Program-made: the position numbers and the translations under genes
Notes under the pieces: generated by a model
Databases searched by the model: none
What the model saw: only the letters and a program-made list of their open reading frames with translations
What the model was told of the DNA's origin: nothing
Source: Desulfomicrobium baculatum DSM 4028
Lineage (GTDB): Bacteria; Desulfobacterota; Desulfovibrionia; Desulfovibrionales; Desulfomicrobiaceae
Direction of reading: 5' to 3'
DNA length: 64,000 bases
Assembly (NCBI RefSeq): GCF_000023225.1
Contig: NC_013173.1
Span: forward strand, 374,501-438,500
Part shown: positions 27,446 to 35,692 of the stretch, piece by piece
Numbering within the stretch: the stretch's first letter is position 1
How the letters are laid out: each line of letters starts with the position of its first letter

Positions 27446-27703
27446 AGCCAAGGCAAGGGGCATGCCCTGTCCGAATTTTTCATTTTTTAAAATCCGGTAA
27501 CAGTAATCTTTTACGCCTCTGTTCAGAAATTCCGTGGCATTTTGAGGAAAATATGGCTTTATGAAGCATGCATTGGCCCGCACGGACGTGCGGGTCCGTG
27601 CGGGCGCTGCAGGTTCGGAAAGCATGAAAAGGGGGGCGGGATCAATGAAACGAACGCAGATGGAGAGCGGTGGAAAATCGTCCGAAAACGTTCCGGTGCC
27701 GCG
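27446..27703 (+). other. 258-base leader of the solute-binding lipoprotein gene
   Basis: Apart from the hairpin pair at 27576-27605 nothing is seen. Upstream frames in phase with the lipoprotein gene (to 27542) precede its signal peptide and do not look protein-like. Confidence 0.5.
27576..27605 (+). repeat. Two overlapping, mutually exclusive hairpins
   Basis: A perfect 12-bp stem GCCCGCACGGAC (27576-27587) with its reverse complement at 27594-27605 closes a 6-base loop. The segment 27577-27583 (CCCGCAC) can instead pair with 27588-27594 (GTGCGGG) across a GGAC tetraloop. The two pairings share bases, so only one can form at once. It lies about 100 bases before the lipoprotein start; no T-run follows, so not a plain terminator. 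Confidence 0.6.
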
Positions 27704-28447
27704 ATGAAGTGGAGCCTGATCGGCGTGTTGCCGCTCATGGTTCTTTTTTTCGGGTGCGCCGCGCACGGGGAGCCGCTCAGGCTGGGCACGCTCGAATGGC
27801 CTCCTTTTGTTGGCCTGGAGCTTCCAGACCAGGGAACGGTCAGCGCCCGTGTGCGCAGCATCTGCGCCGCCGCAGGAATGGACCTTGACGTGTCCTTTCT
27901 GCCCTGGAAGCGGGTGCTCATGGAGGCACGCACCGGGATCGTCCAGGGCTACTTTCCCGAATATCGATCGGCGGAGAGGGAAAAGGAATTTTACTTCTCG
28001 CAGGCGGTCGGATGCAGTGTGGTGGGGTTGGTGCATCGGCGTGATATGACGCTGGACTGGACCCGTCTTGAGGATCTGGCCTCCTACCGGATCGGCGTCG
28101 TGGACGGGTACGTGAATACCGAGGAATTCGACCGCCTGGTGGATATGGGCGTCCTGTATCCCGTCAAGTGCAACTCCGATGAACTGGCCTTGCGTATGAT
28201 CGAAGCAGGGCGGATCGACGCGGCCGTCATGGACCGGGCCGTGTTCAGGCATCTTTCAGGCAGGGCGGCATCGTCGCAAACGTCATCCGGGCTGGTCTTC
28301 GGCGCAAACATCCTCGCCGTGCATTCGCTGCATGTCTGTTTTCCCCGGACTCCCGCCGGAAAGGCGCTGGTGGAACGCTTCAATCGCGCAATCGTGTCCG
28401 GTGGTCTTGCGCTGCTATGCGCCTCCGAGTTTGAGGCGGCTCCCTGA
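27704..28447 (+). CDS. Family 3 extracellular solute-binding lipoprotein
   Basis: 247 residues; start at 27704 gives a typical lipoprotein leader ending in LFFGC, with Cys at about 18, so the protein is lipid-anchored in the periplasm. The mature part has the SBP_bac_3 pattern: LRLGTLEWPPFVG, FLPWKRVLMEARTG, YFPEYRSAEREKEFYFS, then a hinge and the second lobe (MIEAGRIDAAVMDRAVFRH). No permease or ATPase is next to it, so the ligand and partner are unknown; such orphan proteins occur as sensors or transport components in deltaproteobacteria. Extending the frame to 27542 adds no signal sequence. Confidence 0.85.
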   Translation: MKWSLIGVLPLMVLFFGCAAHGEPLRLGTLEWPPFVGLELPDQGTVSARVRSICAAAGMDLDVSFLPWKRVLMEARTGIVQGYFPEYRSAEREKEFYFSQAVGCSVVGLVHRRDMTLDWTRLEDLASYRIGVVDGYVNTEEFDRLVDMGVLYPVKCNSDELALRMIEAGRIDAAVMDRAVFRHLSGRAASSQTSSGLVFGANILAVHSLHVCFPRTPAGKALVERFNRAIVSGGLALLCASEFEAAP

Positions 28448-28518
28448 ATTCCTGCCGCGCATCCTGCCCTGTACATGGTTTTTTCCGGATCGATGTAACG
28501 CGGAATTCGGCGGCTGTG

Positions 28519-28866
28519 TCAGCGCAGCCCCAGGATGCCGCGTTGTCCGAGTTGGCGGATGAACATGGCCACGGCTTGCTGCGCCTCTGCCGGAAGGCAG
28601 GAGTAGTGCTCCGCGACCTGATGCGCCAGATCGTCCACCGTGGCCGTGCCGTCGATGTTGTTCCAGACGAAGGTGCCCATGGCGTCAAGCTCCAGGGTGC
28701 GCAGGGGCAGCGCGACCGAGGCGGGCAAGAGGCGGGCCAGCCAGGGCTTCAAGGTGGCCGGATGGCTGATGCGGACCAGCCCCTGGTCCGAGACGGTGGC
28801 CCGTATGCCGGGCATGGGCACGGGCACGGCGCAGAGGGCGTCAGCCTTGGATTGCGGTTGTTGCAT
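28519..28866 (-). CDS. PqqD-like peptide-recognition protein (orphan)
   Basis: 115 residues from the Met at 28866 (122 if 28887 is used). The C-terminal 90 residues match the PqqD/RRE fold: LDAMGTFVWNNIDGTATVDDLAHQVAEHY with later QAVAMFIRQLGQRGIL. In RiPP and PQQ pathways such proteins hold a precursor peptide for a radical SAM enzyme. Here no radical SAM or precursor gene is near; it is the last gene of a three-gene minus-strand operon and overlaps the preceding gene by 26 bases. So the substrate is unknown. Confidence 0.75.
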   Translation of the reverse strand: MQQPQSKADALCAVPVPMPGIRATVSDQGLVRISHPATLKPWLARLLPASVALPLRTLELDAMGTFVWNNIDGTATVDDLAHQVAEHYSCLPAEAQQAVAMFIRQLGQRGILGLR

Positions 28867-29686
28867 ACGCCGAAAATGTCCTTTCAAAGTCCGGTGCCGG
28901 GATGAGGCGGCCGCGTTCGGTGAGAATCAGGATCCTGTTCCCGGCTTCGTCATGCCGGACGCCGCCCCGGACCTGCCCCGGGTTGAAGGGGAGCCTGGCC
29001 AGGATGCGCCGCCATGGCGAGACCGGGTCGGCAAAGCGCGCCTCCGTGGATCCGCTTGAGGTGATGCCAAGCTCGCGGCCGTGACCACGCAGGACATTTT
29101 TTTCAAGCCACGCTTCAAGCTTTGTTTCGGCCAGGAGCACGCTGGCCGGTGCCAGACGTTCAAAGACAAGAGTTGTGTGGCCGAGGCTGAACTCCAGCTT
29201 GAATGCCCCCGGCCGAAATGAAGCCTTGCCCAGGACCGCATGTGGCGGAGTTTCAAAACGCAGGTCGTAGCAGCGCCAGCTTCGCCATGAGTCGGGGGGC
29301 ATCCAGTCCAGTGACGTTACGATCGTGCGGAGCAGCGTTGCCGGCGGCGGAGCGGAAAAGAGTGCGGCGAAAACCGCCTTTTTTTCCGTCGAACGGAGCA
29401 CGAAAAGCCTGGCTTCGGCTGATGGGGCGGCCCAGATGTCGTCTCCCAGCCTGCCGGTCCAGGGAGCGCGAAAGGGAACCAGTCTGGCACCGCCGATCCC
29501 CGAGGCCTTGAGCAGCCGCGGTCCGTCCTTGTCCGGAGTGAAGGGCGCCTTTTCCGGTCCGAAGCGCAGATCAAGGACCGGGAGGTCCGGTCCGGCAATC
29601 CTCACAAAACCCCGATCCAGGATCATCGGCTCCATGTTGGCCGGGATATCCACCCGCAGTCCATCCCAACCGAGCGATTCGGTCAT
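28841..29686 (-). CDS. Unknown protein, partner of the PqqD-like gene
   Basis: 281 residues, no signal peptide, mixed alpha/beta, no catalytic motif I recognise. Segments such as PANMEPMILDRGFVRIAGP and EFSLGHTTLVFERLAP suggest a beta-rich N-terminal and middle part. Tryptophan and proline content are high and only one cysteine is present. It overlaps its upstream neighbour by ATGA and the PqqD-like gene downstream, which implies a common function. Not recognised. Confidence 0.75.
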   Translation of the reverse strand: MTESLGWDGLRVDIPANMEPMILDRGFVRIAGPDLPVLDLRFGPEKAPFTPDKDGPRLLKASGIGGARLVPFRAPWTGRLGDDIWAAPSAEARLFVLRSTEKKAVFAALFSAPPPATLLRTIVTSLDWMPPDSWRSWRCYDLRFETPPHAVLGKASFRPGAFKLEFSLGHTTLVFERLAPASVLLAETKLEAWLEKNVLRGHGRELGITSSGSTEARFADPVSPWRRILARLPFNPGQVRGGVRHDEAGNRILILTERGRLIPAPDFERTFSAYATTAIQG

Positions 29687-30285
29687 TGCGGGACGAGCAG
29701 GCGGTAGTCGAGCTTGTTCGCGGGAGTCGGAGCGCGATCGTTTTGAGCTCCGGAATCATTCTTGGCGTCCTGACAGGCGTCTTCGCGCAGCCACAGGGAG
29801 CGCAGGGTGATCTTCACGAAATTGCCGGTCTTGTAGTCTTCGTCCCTGCTGTGGGTCAGTTCTAGATTGACCTGCTCGCCTTCGGGGTTGAGGAAGCTCC
29901 ATTTCCAGGACATGACCGTCTGAAAGGGATCGCCGCGCCATTCGAGAGGCTTGCCGAACCGCGCCCGGTAACGTTGCAGCAGTTCGTCGAAGAACTCTTT
30001 GGTATTGTTGTCGAATTTGAGCTTGATGCGCACGATCCGCCCGATCTGGTCGCAGTTGGCGTAGGCCACGGTGCCGCTTTTGATGCCGGGGGCGTGATGG
30101 GGGATGAGTTGGACCTCCAGCAGATGACGCTCCTGGGAGAGAGGAATTTCCGTGTGCATGCGGCATATGTTGTGGATGCTCGAAATGTCTTCGCCCAGGG
30201 TGATGCCTCCAAGGGAGGTCGGAAAAACTTGGGCCTGGACAGAGGAGGCCATGAAAAGCCAAAGAAGAAACATGCAGTATTTCAT
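29683..30285 (-). CDS. Exported protein of unknown function
   Basis: 200 residues with a classical signal peptide (MKYCMFLLWLFMASSVQA, cleaved before QVFP). The mature domain has GGITLGEDISSIHNIC and RYRARFGKPLEWRGDPFQ, which resembles small periplasmic proteins of the type seen next to envelope or maturation systems in Desulfovibrio. Cysteines at the start of the mature domain, in the middle and near the C-terminus could form a disulfide. First gene of the operon 30285-28519; a divergent 65-base gap separates it from the phosphatase gene. Confidence 0.78.
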   Translation of the reverse strand: MKYCMFLLWLFMASSVQAQVFPTSLGGITLGEDISSIHNICRMHTEIPLSQERHLLEVQLIPHHAPGIKSGTVAYANCDQIGRIVRIKLKFDNNTKEFFDELLQRYRARFGKPLEWRGDPFQTVMSWKWSFLNPEGEQVNLELTHSRDEDYKTGNFVKITLRSLWLREDACQDAKNDSGAQNDRAPTPANKLDYRLLVPQ

Positions 30286-30350
30286 CTGGACATACTATTC
30301 CACCCGCAAGCCGATTGTCCAGTTTTACCGCCACGCGCAAGGAGTCTGAA

Positions 30351-31898
30351 ATGACTCGAATCCTGCTTTACTATTTTTTCATGCTGGTGGTGCTGACCTT
30401 TTACGGGGGCGAGGTCTGACCTCTGATCGCCACGCTTCCGGTCTGGAAGTTTTTCTTGGTGCTCGGCGCACATCTGGTCGGGGCCCTTTTTTTGCGGCAC
30501 GTCCTTGTGCGCCTCTTCGTCCGCCCTTTGCCTGTCCAGCGTCAAGCCACGCGTCTGCTGTTCCTTGATTTCATCGTCTTTGTGGGCACGGGCCTCGGCG
30601 TTGGAGTGTATCACAATCTGGTTTGGGGCTTTCCGGTTTCAAGCGGTCTGGAGGTCGTCATCGGTTTTGCCACCATCGGCCTTTTTGCCGCCCTGGATCT
30701 GAGCCTCGAATGGGAATATCGGATCATCAAACAGGCGCATTTTCTGGAACAAAGCCTTCCGGACTCGAAGGCGTTCTTCCCGCAGACCCGCAGGTTTGCG
30801 CTGCTGGCTTCCGGGATCATCATCTTTGTGACCATTGTCCTGCTTCTGCTTCTGGTGCGCGACATCTCCTGGCTCAAGGCGCAGGATCAGGCCGCTGCCC
30901 TGGGTTTGTCCTTTCTGCTGCGGTCCGTGGTGCTGGAGGTTCTGTTTGTCATGGGCGTCCTCTTGGTGCTGACCATGCTGCTCGTTTTTTCCTACGCCAG
31001 AAACCTGGACATCCTCTTCGAGAATCAGACCAAGGTTCTGGAGCGGGTCAGTCAGGGGCGCCTGGACAGCAAGGTTCCGGTGGTCACCAATGACGAGTTC
31101 GCGGTCATCGCCGGGCACACCAACTTCATGATCGATCGCCTCGTGGAGCGAGAGCAGATGGCGCAGGGACTTGAATTGGCCAGGCAGATTCAGACCAGCC
31201 TGCTGCCGACGTTCACCCCCTTTCTGCCCGGGGCGCGGATTTTCGGGACCAGCCTTTTCTGCGACGAGACCGGGGGGGATTTTTACGACTACATGGTGCG
31301 CGACGGCGAACATGGCCCGCAGCTTGTGATCATGATCGGGGATGTCACCGGGCATGGAGTGGGATCGGCCCTGCTCATGGCTTCAGTCAGGGCGTACATG
31401 AAAGCTCATTTGTTGCAGACGAGCGATCTGGCCGAGGTCATGAACCGGACAAACACGCTCATTTCCAGGGATGTCGCAGGCAGCGGTCATTTCGTAACGG
31501 TCTTCCTGCTGTCTTTCTGCCCGATCGGCCGCAGGGTCGAGTGGGTGGGCGCGGGGCATGACCCGGCGATCTTTCAGCCTTTTGACGGCGGCGAAGTCCG
31601 CAGCCTTGCGGGTCGGGATATACCGCTCGGCGTGGACCCGACCTGGCGGTATGGGGTAACCGAGGACCGGCTTGGCGAGGGCGTCCTGCTGATGGGAACG
31701 GACGGAATCTGGGAGGCGGTCGACGCGCGGAAGACCATGTTCGGCAAGGAGCGCATGCTCAAAGTGCTGCGTGAAAACGTCATGGCTTCGCCGCAGGAGA
31801 TCGCGGAGCGGATCTTGACGGCGGTGGATTCGTTCACGGGCAATGCCCGTGTCGAGGATGACCGGACCGTCGTTATTGCCCGTTTGACGGAGAGTTGA
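30351..31898 (+). CDS. Membrane PP2C (RsbU-type) phosphatase with in-frame TGA at codon 23, candidate selenoprotein
   Basis: Reading from the ATG at 30351 (AAGGAG six bases upstream) gives MTRILLYYFFMLVVLTFYGG, EV, then an in-frame TGA (30417-30419), then PLIATLPVWKFF and 480 further residues: 515 amino acids if the TGA is read as selenocysteine. There are about six membrane helices (4-19, 30-50, 62-80, 83-105, 140-165, 175-200), a HAMP-like linker (about 206-260) and a SpoIIE/PP2C domain (DETGGDFYDY, GDVTGHGVGSALLMA, GAGHDPAIF, GTDGIWEA, DDRTVV) with all metal-binding Asp residues. It would dephosphorylate the STAS protein encoded opposite. Without readthrough the first usable start is a TTG at 30456 (GGAAG six bases upstream), which removes helix 1 and cuts into helix 2. 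The 3' end overlaps the STAS gene by 26 bases (convergent). Confidence 0.75.
30417..30449 (+). promoter_or_regulatory. Candidate bacterial SECIS element
   Basis: The TGA codon is followed by 20 bases and then a GGTCT loop (30440-30444) closed by a perfect 5-bp stem CTTCC/GGAAG (30435-30439 with 30445-30449), extendable by a G-T pair. Bacterial selenocysteine elements are known to need an upper stem of at least 4 bp, a G among the first two loop bases and a loop 16-37 bases after the UGA; all three hold. The GGUCU loop is the SelB-contacting sequence of E. coli fdhF. Confidence 0.6.
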
Positions 31899-32226
31899 TG
31901 GACTCCAGCGCCTGCGCCGCATCGTGGCACATGATGAAAATGCGGTTGTAGCCGGAGATTTCAAAAATTTCGGCAATGTAGTCCCGGACTCCGCAGACCA
32001 TGACCTGGCCGCCTCGGGAGTGCAGGCGCTGGTAGCTCATGACCAGGATGCGCAGTCCGGCGCTGTTGATGTATTCGAGTTCCGAAAAATCCATGATCAG
32101 GTGCGTAACCCCTCGATCCAGTCTGAGCAGGACCTTTTGCTCCAGTTCTGTGGTGGAGGTGGCATCGAGACGTCCCTTGATGCGGAAAACGGTGGCCGTG
32201 GGGTGGTCTATTTCCTGGAGTTGCAT
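31873..32226 (-). CDS. STAS-domain anti-sigma factor antagonist (RsbV/SpoIIAA type)
   Basis: 117 residues. STAS fold with the phospho-acceptor Ser in the conserved segment DFSELEYINSAGLRIL (Ser at about 57). Start at 32226 (MQLQEIDHP) lies inside the upstream gene (19-base overlap); the longer frame adds Arg-rich sequence not seen in STAS proteins. In partner switching the unphosphorylated form binds the RsbW-type kinase and releases its target. Its likely phosphatase is encoded convergently. Confidence 0.92.
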   Translation of the reverse strand: MQLQEIDHPTATVFRIKGRLDATSTTELEQKVLLRLDRGVTHLIMDFSELEYINSAGLRILVMSYQRLHSRGGQVMVCGVRDYIAEIFEISGYNRIFIMCHDAAQALESINSPSNGQ

Positions 32227-32651
32227 TCCGGCTCCTGTGAGGCTTTGGCGAGGGTGATGCGGAGATGGTTGGACGACTGTCCGCGTGTGTAGACAAAGTC
32301 GGCAGCCAGATTGCGCACCAGGCACAGGCCCATTCCGCCGATGGCGGCGGGTCCTTTTTCGGGGCATCTGGAGATTGGATGCGTGCTTGGATCGAACCGT
32401 GGCCCGGTATCGATGATCTCGATCACGACTTTGTCTTCAAGGTCGGTGATGAAGACCCGGATGGTCGTATCCAGACCTGGAACGGTGCCGTGGGCTATGC
32501 AGTTGGAGATCAGTTCGTCCACCACCAGCCCCAGCCGGTAGCGCAGCGGCGGCAACAGCTTTCTCTTCTCGCCGAATCGTTCGAGGGCGGCAAGCAGCGC
32601 AGCCTGCTCTTCGGCCGGACGGGCTAGGGTAAAATCGAATGAAGCTGTCAT
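32208..32651 (-). CDS. RsbW/SpoIIAB-type serine kinase, anti-sigma ATPase
   Basis: 147 residues, GHKL ATPase: N box VVDELISNCIAHG, G1 box IIDTGPRFDP, G2 box GGMGLCLVRNLAADF. Start at 32651 is preceded by AAAAGGA; other Met codons lie at 32672 and 32696. The kinase would phosphorylate the STAS protein downstream and hold some output, usually a sigma factor; no sigma gene is present here, so the target may be the neighbouring transporter or elsewhere. Confidence 0.92.
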   Translation of the reverse strand: MTASFDFTLARPAEEQAALLAALERFGEKRKLLPPLRYRLGLVVDELISNCIAHGTVPGLDTTIRVFITDLEDKVVIEIIDTGPRFDPSTHPISRCPEKGPAAIGGMGLCLVRNLAADFVYTRGQSSNHLRITLAKASQEPECNSRK

Positions 32652-32724
32652 GGCGTCCTTTTCTCTTTTCATAGAGTAGGGTAGGCGGGAGGTCAAACTG
32701 CGACAGGTGGGAAAGGATCAGTTC

Positions 32725-35211
32725 ATGGTGACCAGGCGGACCCTCTATTCATGGGTTTTGAAAAAAAACGTGCGCTGGCAGCTCCTTCTCGTGCTGCTGG
32801 TCGTGGTCACCGTGGGCATCCGCGTCGCTCCGCTGGAGTTGCAGAAGCGCATCGTCAACCAGGCCATCGGCCTCGGCGACATGGATCTGCTGGTTTTCTA
32901 CTGCCTGCTCTTTCTCGCTTCCGTGCTTACGGCCAGCACCCTCAAGTTCTGCATCAACCTTCTCCAGGCCTACATCGGGCAGCGCACCCTCAAGCGCATG
33001 CGCACCAGTCTTTACGAGCACATCCTGAGCCTTCCGCTGTCCTTTTTTCGTACCATCCAGCCCGGCCAGGTCATCAACTCCCTCATCAATGAGCTGGCGT
33101 CCATTTCGGGCTTCGTCGGCAGCGCGGTGTCCGTCCCGCTCATCAACGTCTGTACTCTTTTGGCCATGGGCGGATACCTCTTCTACCTCAATCCCCTTCT
33201 GGCGGGCCTGAGTTTCGTCATCTACCCTTTGCAGATCGTCGTCGTGCCGCGTCTCCAGAAGCGCGCCAACGAGGCCAACCGGCATCGGGTCAATGTCAGC
33301 CGCGCCATCTCCGGCAGCATCGGCGAGGTCATCACCGGTGTGCACGAGGTGCACGGGCACGCCGGTTTCGGCCTGGAAAACGAGAAGTTCTCCGGCCAGG
33401 CCGGGCAATTGCTGCAGGCCAACGTGCGCATGAACGCCTACCGCTACGGCATCAAGTTTGCCAACAACTTCTTCGAGCACCTTGGCCCCTTCATTCTCTT
33501 CCTGGTCGGCGGCAGCATGACCATTCGCGGCCTCTTCGACCTCGGCGCCCTGGTGGCCTTTCTGTCGGCCTATTCGAGCCTGAGCGAACCCTGGCGGGAG
33601 ATGATGGATTTCTACCAGCTCAAGGAGGACAGCCAGGTCCGCTACAAAAACGTCATGGCGGCCTTCGATCTGGCCCCGGAGCATCGCCTCGTACCCGTGG
33701 ACCGTGACCTCTACCGCTTTCGCGGAGAAATCGAGCTGCGGAACGTGTCTTTCCGCACCCCCGAAGGCGCGAGGCTGATCGAGGACATTAACCTGCACGT
33801 CAGGCCGGGGGAAATGGTCGCCCTGGTCGGCTATTCGGGCAGCGGCAAATCGACTCTGGCCAAGGTCGTGGCCCAGCTCATGCCGTACACCGAGGGGCAG
33901 GCGCAGCTCGACGGTCACGATATCCGCGACCTGACCAAGCTCGACGTGGCCGAGAACCTGGGCATGGTTCCCCAGCACCCCTTCATCTTCAGCGGCACGG
34001 TCCACGACAATCTCTTGTATGCGAGCCATTCCAGCGTAATGAACCGCGTCCCGGGCTTCACGCCGCCTGACCTGGACCGCGTCATTGAGGTCGTGCAGCA
34101 GGTGGGGCTTTTCGCGGACATCCTCAAGTTCGGAAGCCAGGCCGTGATCTCGCCCGCCGAAAGGCCGGAACTGGCCGAACGCTTCCTGGCCATGCGTCGC
34201 CTGTTCCGTGAGCGTTTCGAGGCCGGCTTCGAGGGCGACATCGAGTTTTTCGATCCCAAACGTTACCTGGATTTCGGATCCATTGCCCAGAACATCGTCT
34301 TCGGGGATTTCACGGACCGCCTGGCCAGATTCGAGGATGCCTTTCGCAACAAGCGCTTTCTGGCCTTTCTGAACCAAACGGGCCTGGACCGGATCCTGGT
34401 CGATTTCGGGGCGGTTGTCGCCGCCGCCACGATTCCCATCCTGCGCTATGCGGCGCAGACGCCGGAACTCTACGCCGATAGCCCCATCGCCCGAGAGGAC
34501 ATGGATGCGTACACGCAGGTCGTGGCCGAAATGACAACCCGCAGTGAGACGGAATTTAAAGCCGCGTCCCGGAGCCTGCTTCTGCGCCTGGCCCTGAAAT
34601 TCGTCCCCGGCCGTCACAAGACCGTGCGCATGCCGGAGCAGCTCAAGGAGAGAATCCTTTTGGCCCGGGCGGAATTTCCCGAGCATCTTGCGCGTTCGGG
34701 GCCGTCGACGCTGCAGTTCTACAAAGAAGACCGCTACATCGAGTCGCGCAGCATCCGCGACAACATCCTTTTCGGTCAGCCCCGGCCGGGCCGCGGCGGA
34801 GCGCTGGAGCGCATCAGCCAGCAGTTGATTCAACTGCTCATCGAGGAGGGGGTGCTGGAGAGCATCGTCGAGCTTGGCCTTGGCTTCCAGGTCGGGAGCA
34901 TGGGCGAGTATCTCTCGGGCGGCCAGCGTCAGAAGATCGCCCTGGCCCGTGTCTTTCTCAAGCAGCCCGCCATATATGTCCTCGACGAAGCCACGTCCGC
35001 CCTGGACAACGCCTCCCAGGCCCGGGTCCAGAATTTCCTGAGGACCGTGCGCGGCAAGCACACGGTCATCTCCGTGGTCCATCGACTGGACACGGTGTCA
35101 CACTACGACCGCATCGTGGTCATGAAAGCCGGTAAGATCGTGGAGAGCGGTCCGTACGACGAACTCATGGCCGCCAAGGGGGTGCTCCATGATCTCGTCG
35201 GAACAGTCTGA
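32725..35211 (+). CDS. ABC exporter with permease domain and abnormally long ATPase insertion
   Basis: 828 residues. ABC_membrane domain (about 1-310, six helices), then an ATPase domain with Walker A GYSGSGKST at about 369, Q-loop MVPQHPF at about 415, the signature LSGGQRQ at about 731, Walker B IYVLDEATSALD at about 750 and the H-loop VHR at about 786. In normal exporters Q-loop and signature are some 60-70 residues apart; here about 315, so about 250 extra residues lie between. The insertion contains two further copies of the post-Q-loop element (SIAQNIVFG and SIRDNILFG, after SGTVHDNLLYAS), as if parts of the domain were repeated. Start at 32725 follows AAAGGA. The cNBD gene overlaps its end. 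Confidence 0.88.
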   Translation: MVTRRTLYSWVLKKNVRWQLLLVLLVVVTVGIRVAPLELQKRIVNQAIGLGDMDLLVFYCLLFLASVLTASTLKFCINLLQAYIGQRTLKRMRTSLYEHILSLPLSFFRTIQPGQVINSLINELASISGFVGSAVSVPLINVCTLLAMGGYLFYLNPLLAGLSFVIYPLQIVVVPRLQKRANEANRHRVNVSRAISGSIGEVITGVHEVHGHAGFGLENEKFSGQAGQLLQANVRMNAYRYGIKFANNFFEHLGPFILFLVGGSMTIRGLFDLGALVAFLSAYSSLSEPWREMMDFYQLKEDSQVRYKNVMAAFDLAPEHRLVPVDRDLYRFRGEIELRNVSFRTPEGARLIEDINLHVRPGEMVALVGYSGSGKSTLAKVVAQLMPYTEGQAQLDGHDIRDLTKLDVAENLGMVPQHPFIFSGTVHDNLLYASHSSVMNRVPGFTPPDLDRVIEVVQQVGLFADILKFGSQAVISPAERPELAERFLAMRRLFRERFEAGFEGDIEFFDPKRYLDFGSIAQNIVFGDFTDRLARFEDAFRNKRFLAFLNQTGLDRILVDFGAVVAAATIPILRYAAQTPELYADSPIAREDMDAYTQVVAEMTTRSETEFKAASRSLLLRLALKFVPGRHKTVRMPEQLKERILLARAEFPEHLARSGPSTLQFYKEDRYIESRSIRDNILFGQPRPGRGGALERISQQLIQLLIEEGVLESIVELGLGFQVGSMGEYLSGGQRQKIALARVFLKQPAIYVLDEATSALDNASQARVQNFLRTVRGKHTVISVVHRLDTVSHYDRIVVMKAGKIVESGPYDELMAAKGVLHDLVGTV

Positions 35212-35683
35212 AAACCACGAATGCGAACTGGATTGCAATCTGCGCGTGCTGCGGGACCTGCCGTTTTTCTCCGGTCTGCCTCAGGAGCTGCTGCGGGTCA
35301 TGGCCTACCTGTGCGAACGGGAGACATTTGCCACGGGGCAGGCCGTATTCGAGGAAGGCCAACTGGCCGAAGGGGCGGTGGCCGTCATCGGCGGGTCCAT
35401 GGCCATCGAGCGCGAGGGGCGCAAAGTGGGCGCCGTGACCACGGGGATGTGCGCGGGCGGCCTTGCGCTTCTCGGCCATTACCGCTGGCTCTATACCCTG
35501 CGGGCCGAAAGCGAGACCGATTGCCTGTTCTTGCACCGGCGCAGACTCCTGCCCCAGCTCGTGGCACAGCCCGCGTCTTTGTCTGCCGTGGCCCGGGAGC
35601 TTGTGGAGAGCGTCGTCTTCTGGGATTTGCAACGCCTTGAACGTGGCCTCGACGGGAACGTGCATGGACCCGGGGTGTTGTGA
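35189..35683 (+). CDS. Cyclic-nucleotide-binding-domain protein
   Basis: 164 residues; Crp-type beta-roll (about residues 20-130: LRDLPFFSGLPQELLRVMA, ATGQAVFEEGQLAEGAVAVIGGSMAI) but no C-terminal helix-turn-helix; the tail is a short helix. The phosphate-binding cassette is not well conserved, so nucleotide binding is uncertain. It begins 23 bases inside the ABC exporter gene, so it likely senses a signal for that transporter. It converges on the OPT-like gene with a 9-base gap. Confidence 0.82.
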   Translation: MISSEQSENHECELDCNLRVLRDLPFFSGLPQELLRVMAYLCERETFATGQAVFEEGQLAEGAVAVIGGSMAIEREGRKVGAVTTGMCAGGLALLGHYRWLYTLRAESETDCLFLHRRRLLPQLVAQPASLSAVARELVESVVFWDLQRLERGLDGNVHGPGVL

Positions 35684-35692
35684 GGACACGAG

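Noticed and set aside
32749-35082. 777-codon minus-strand frame opposite the ABC exporter
   Set aside because: Shadow of the exporter; no ribosome-binding site and no recognisable domain.
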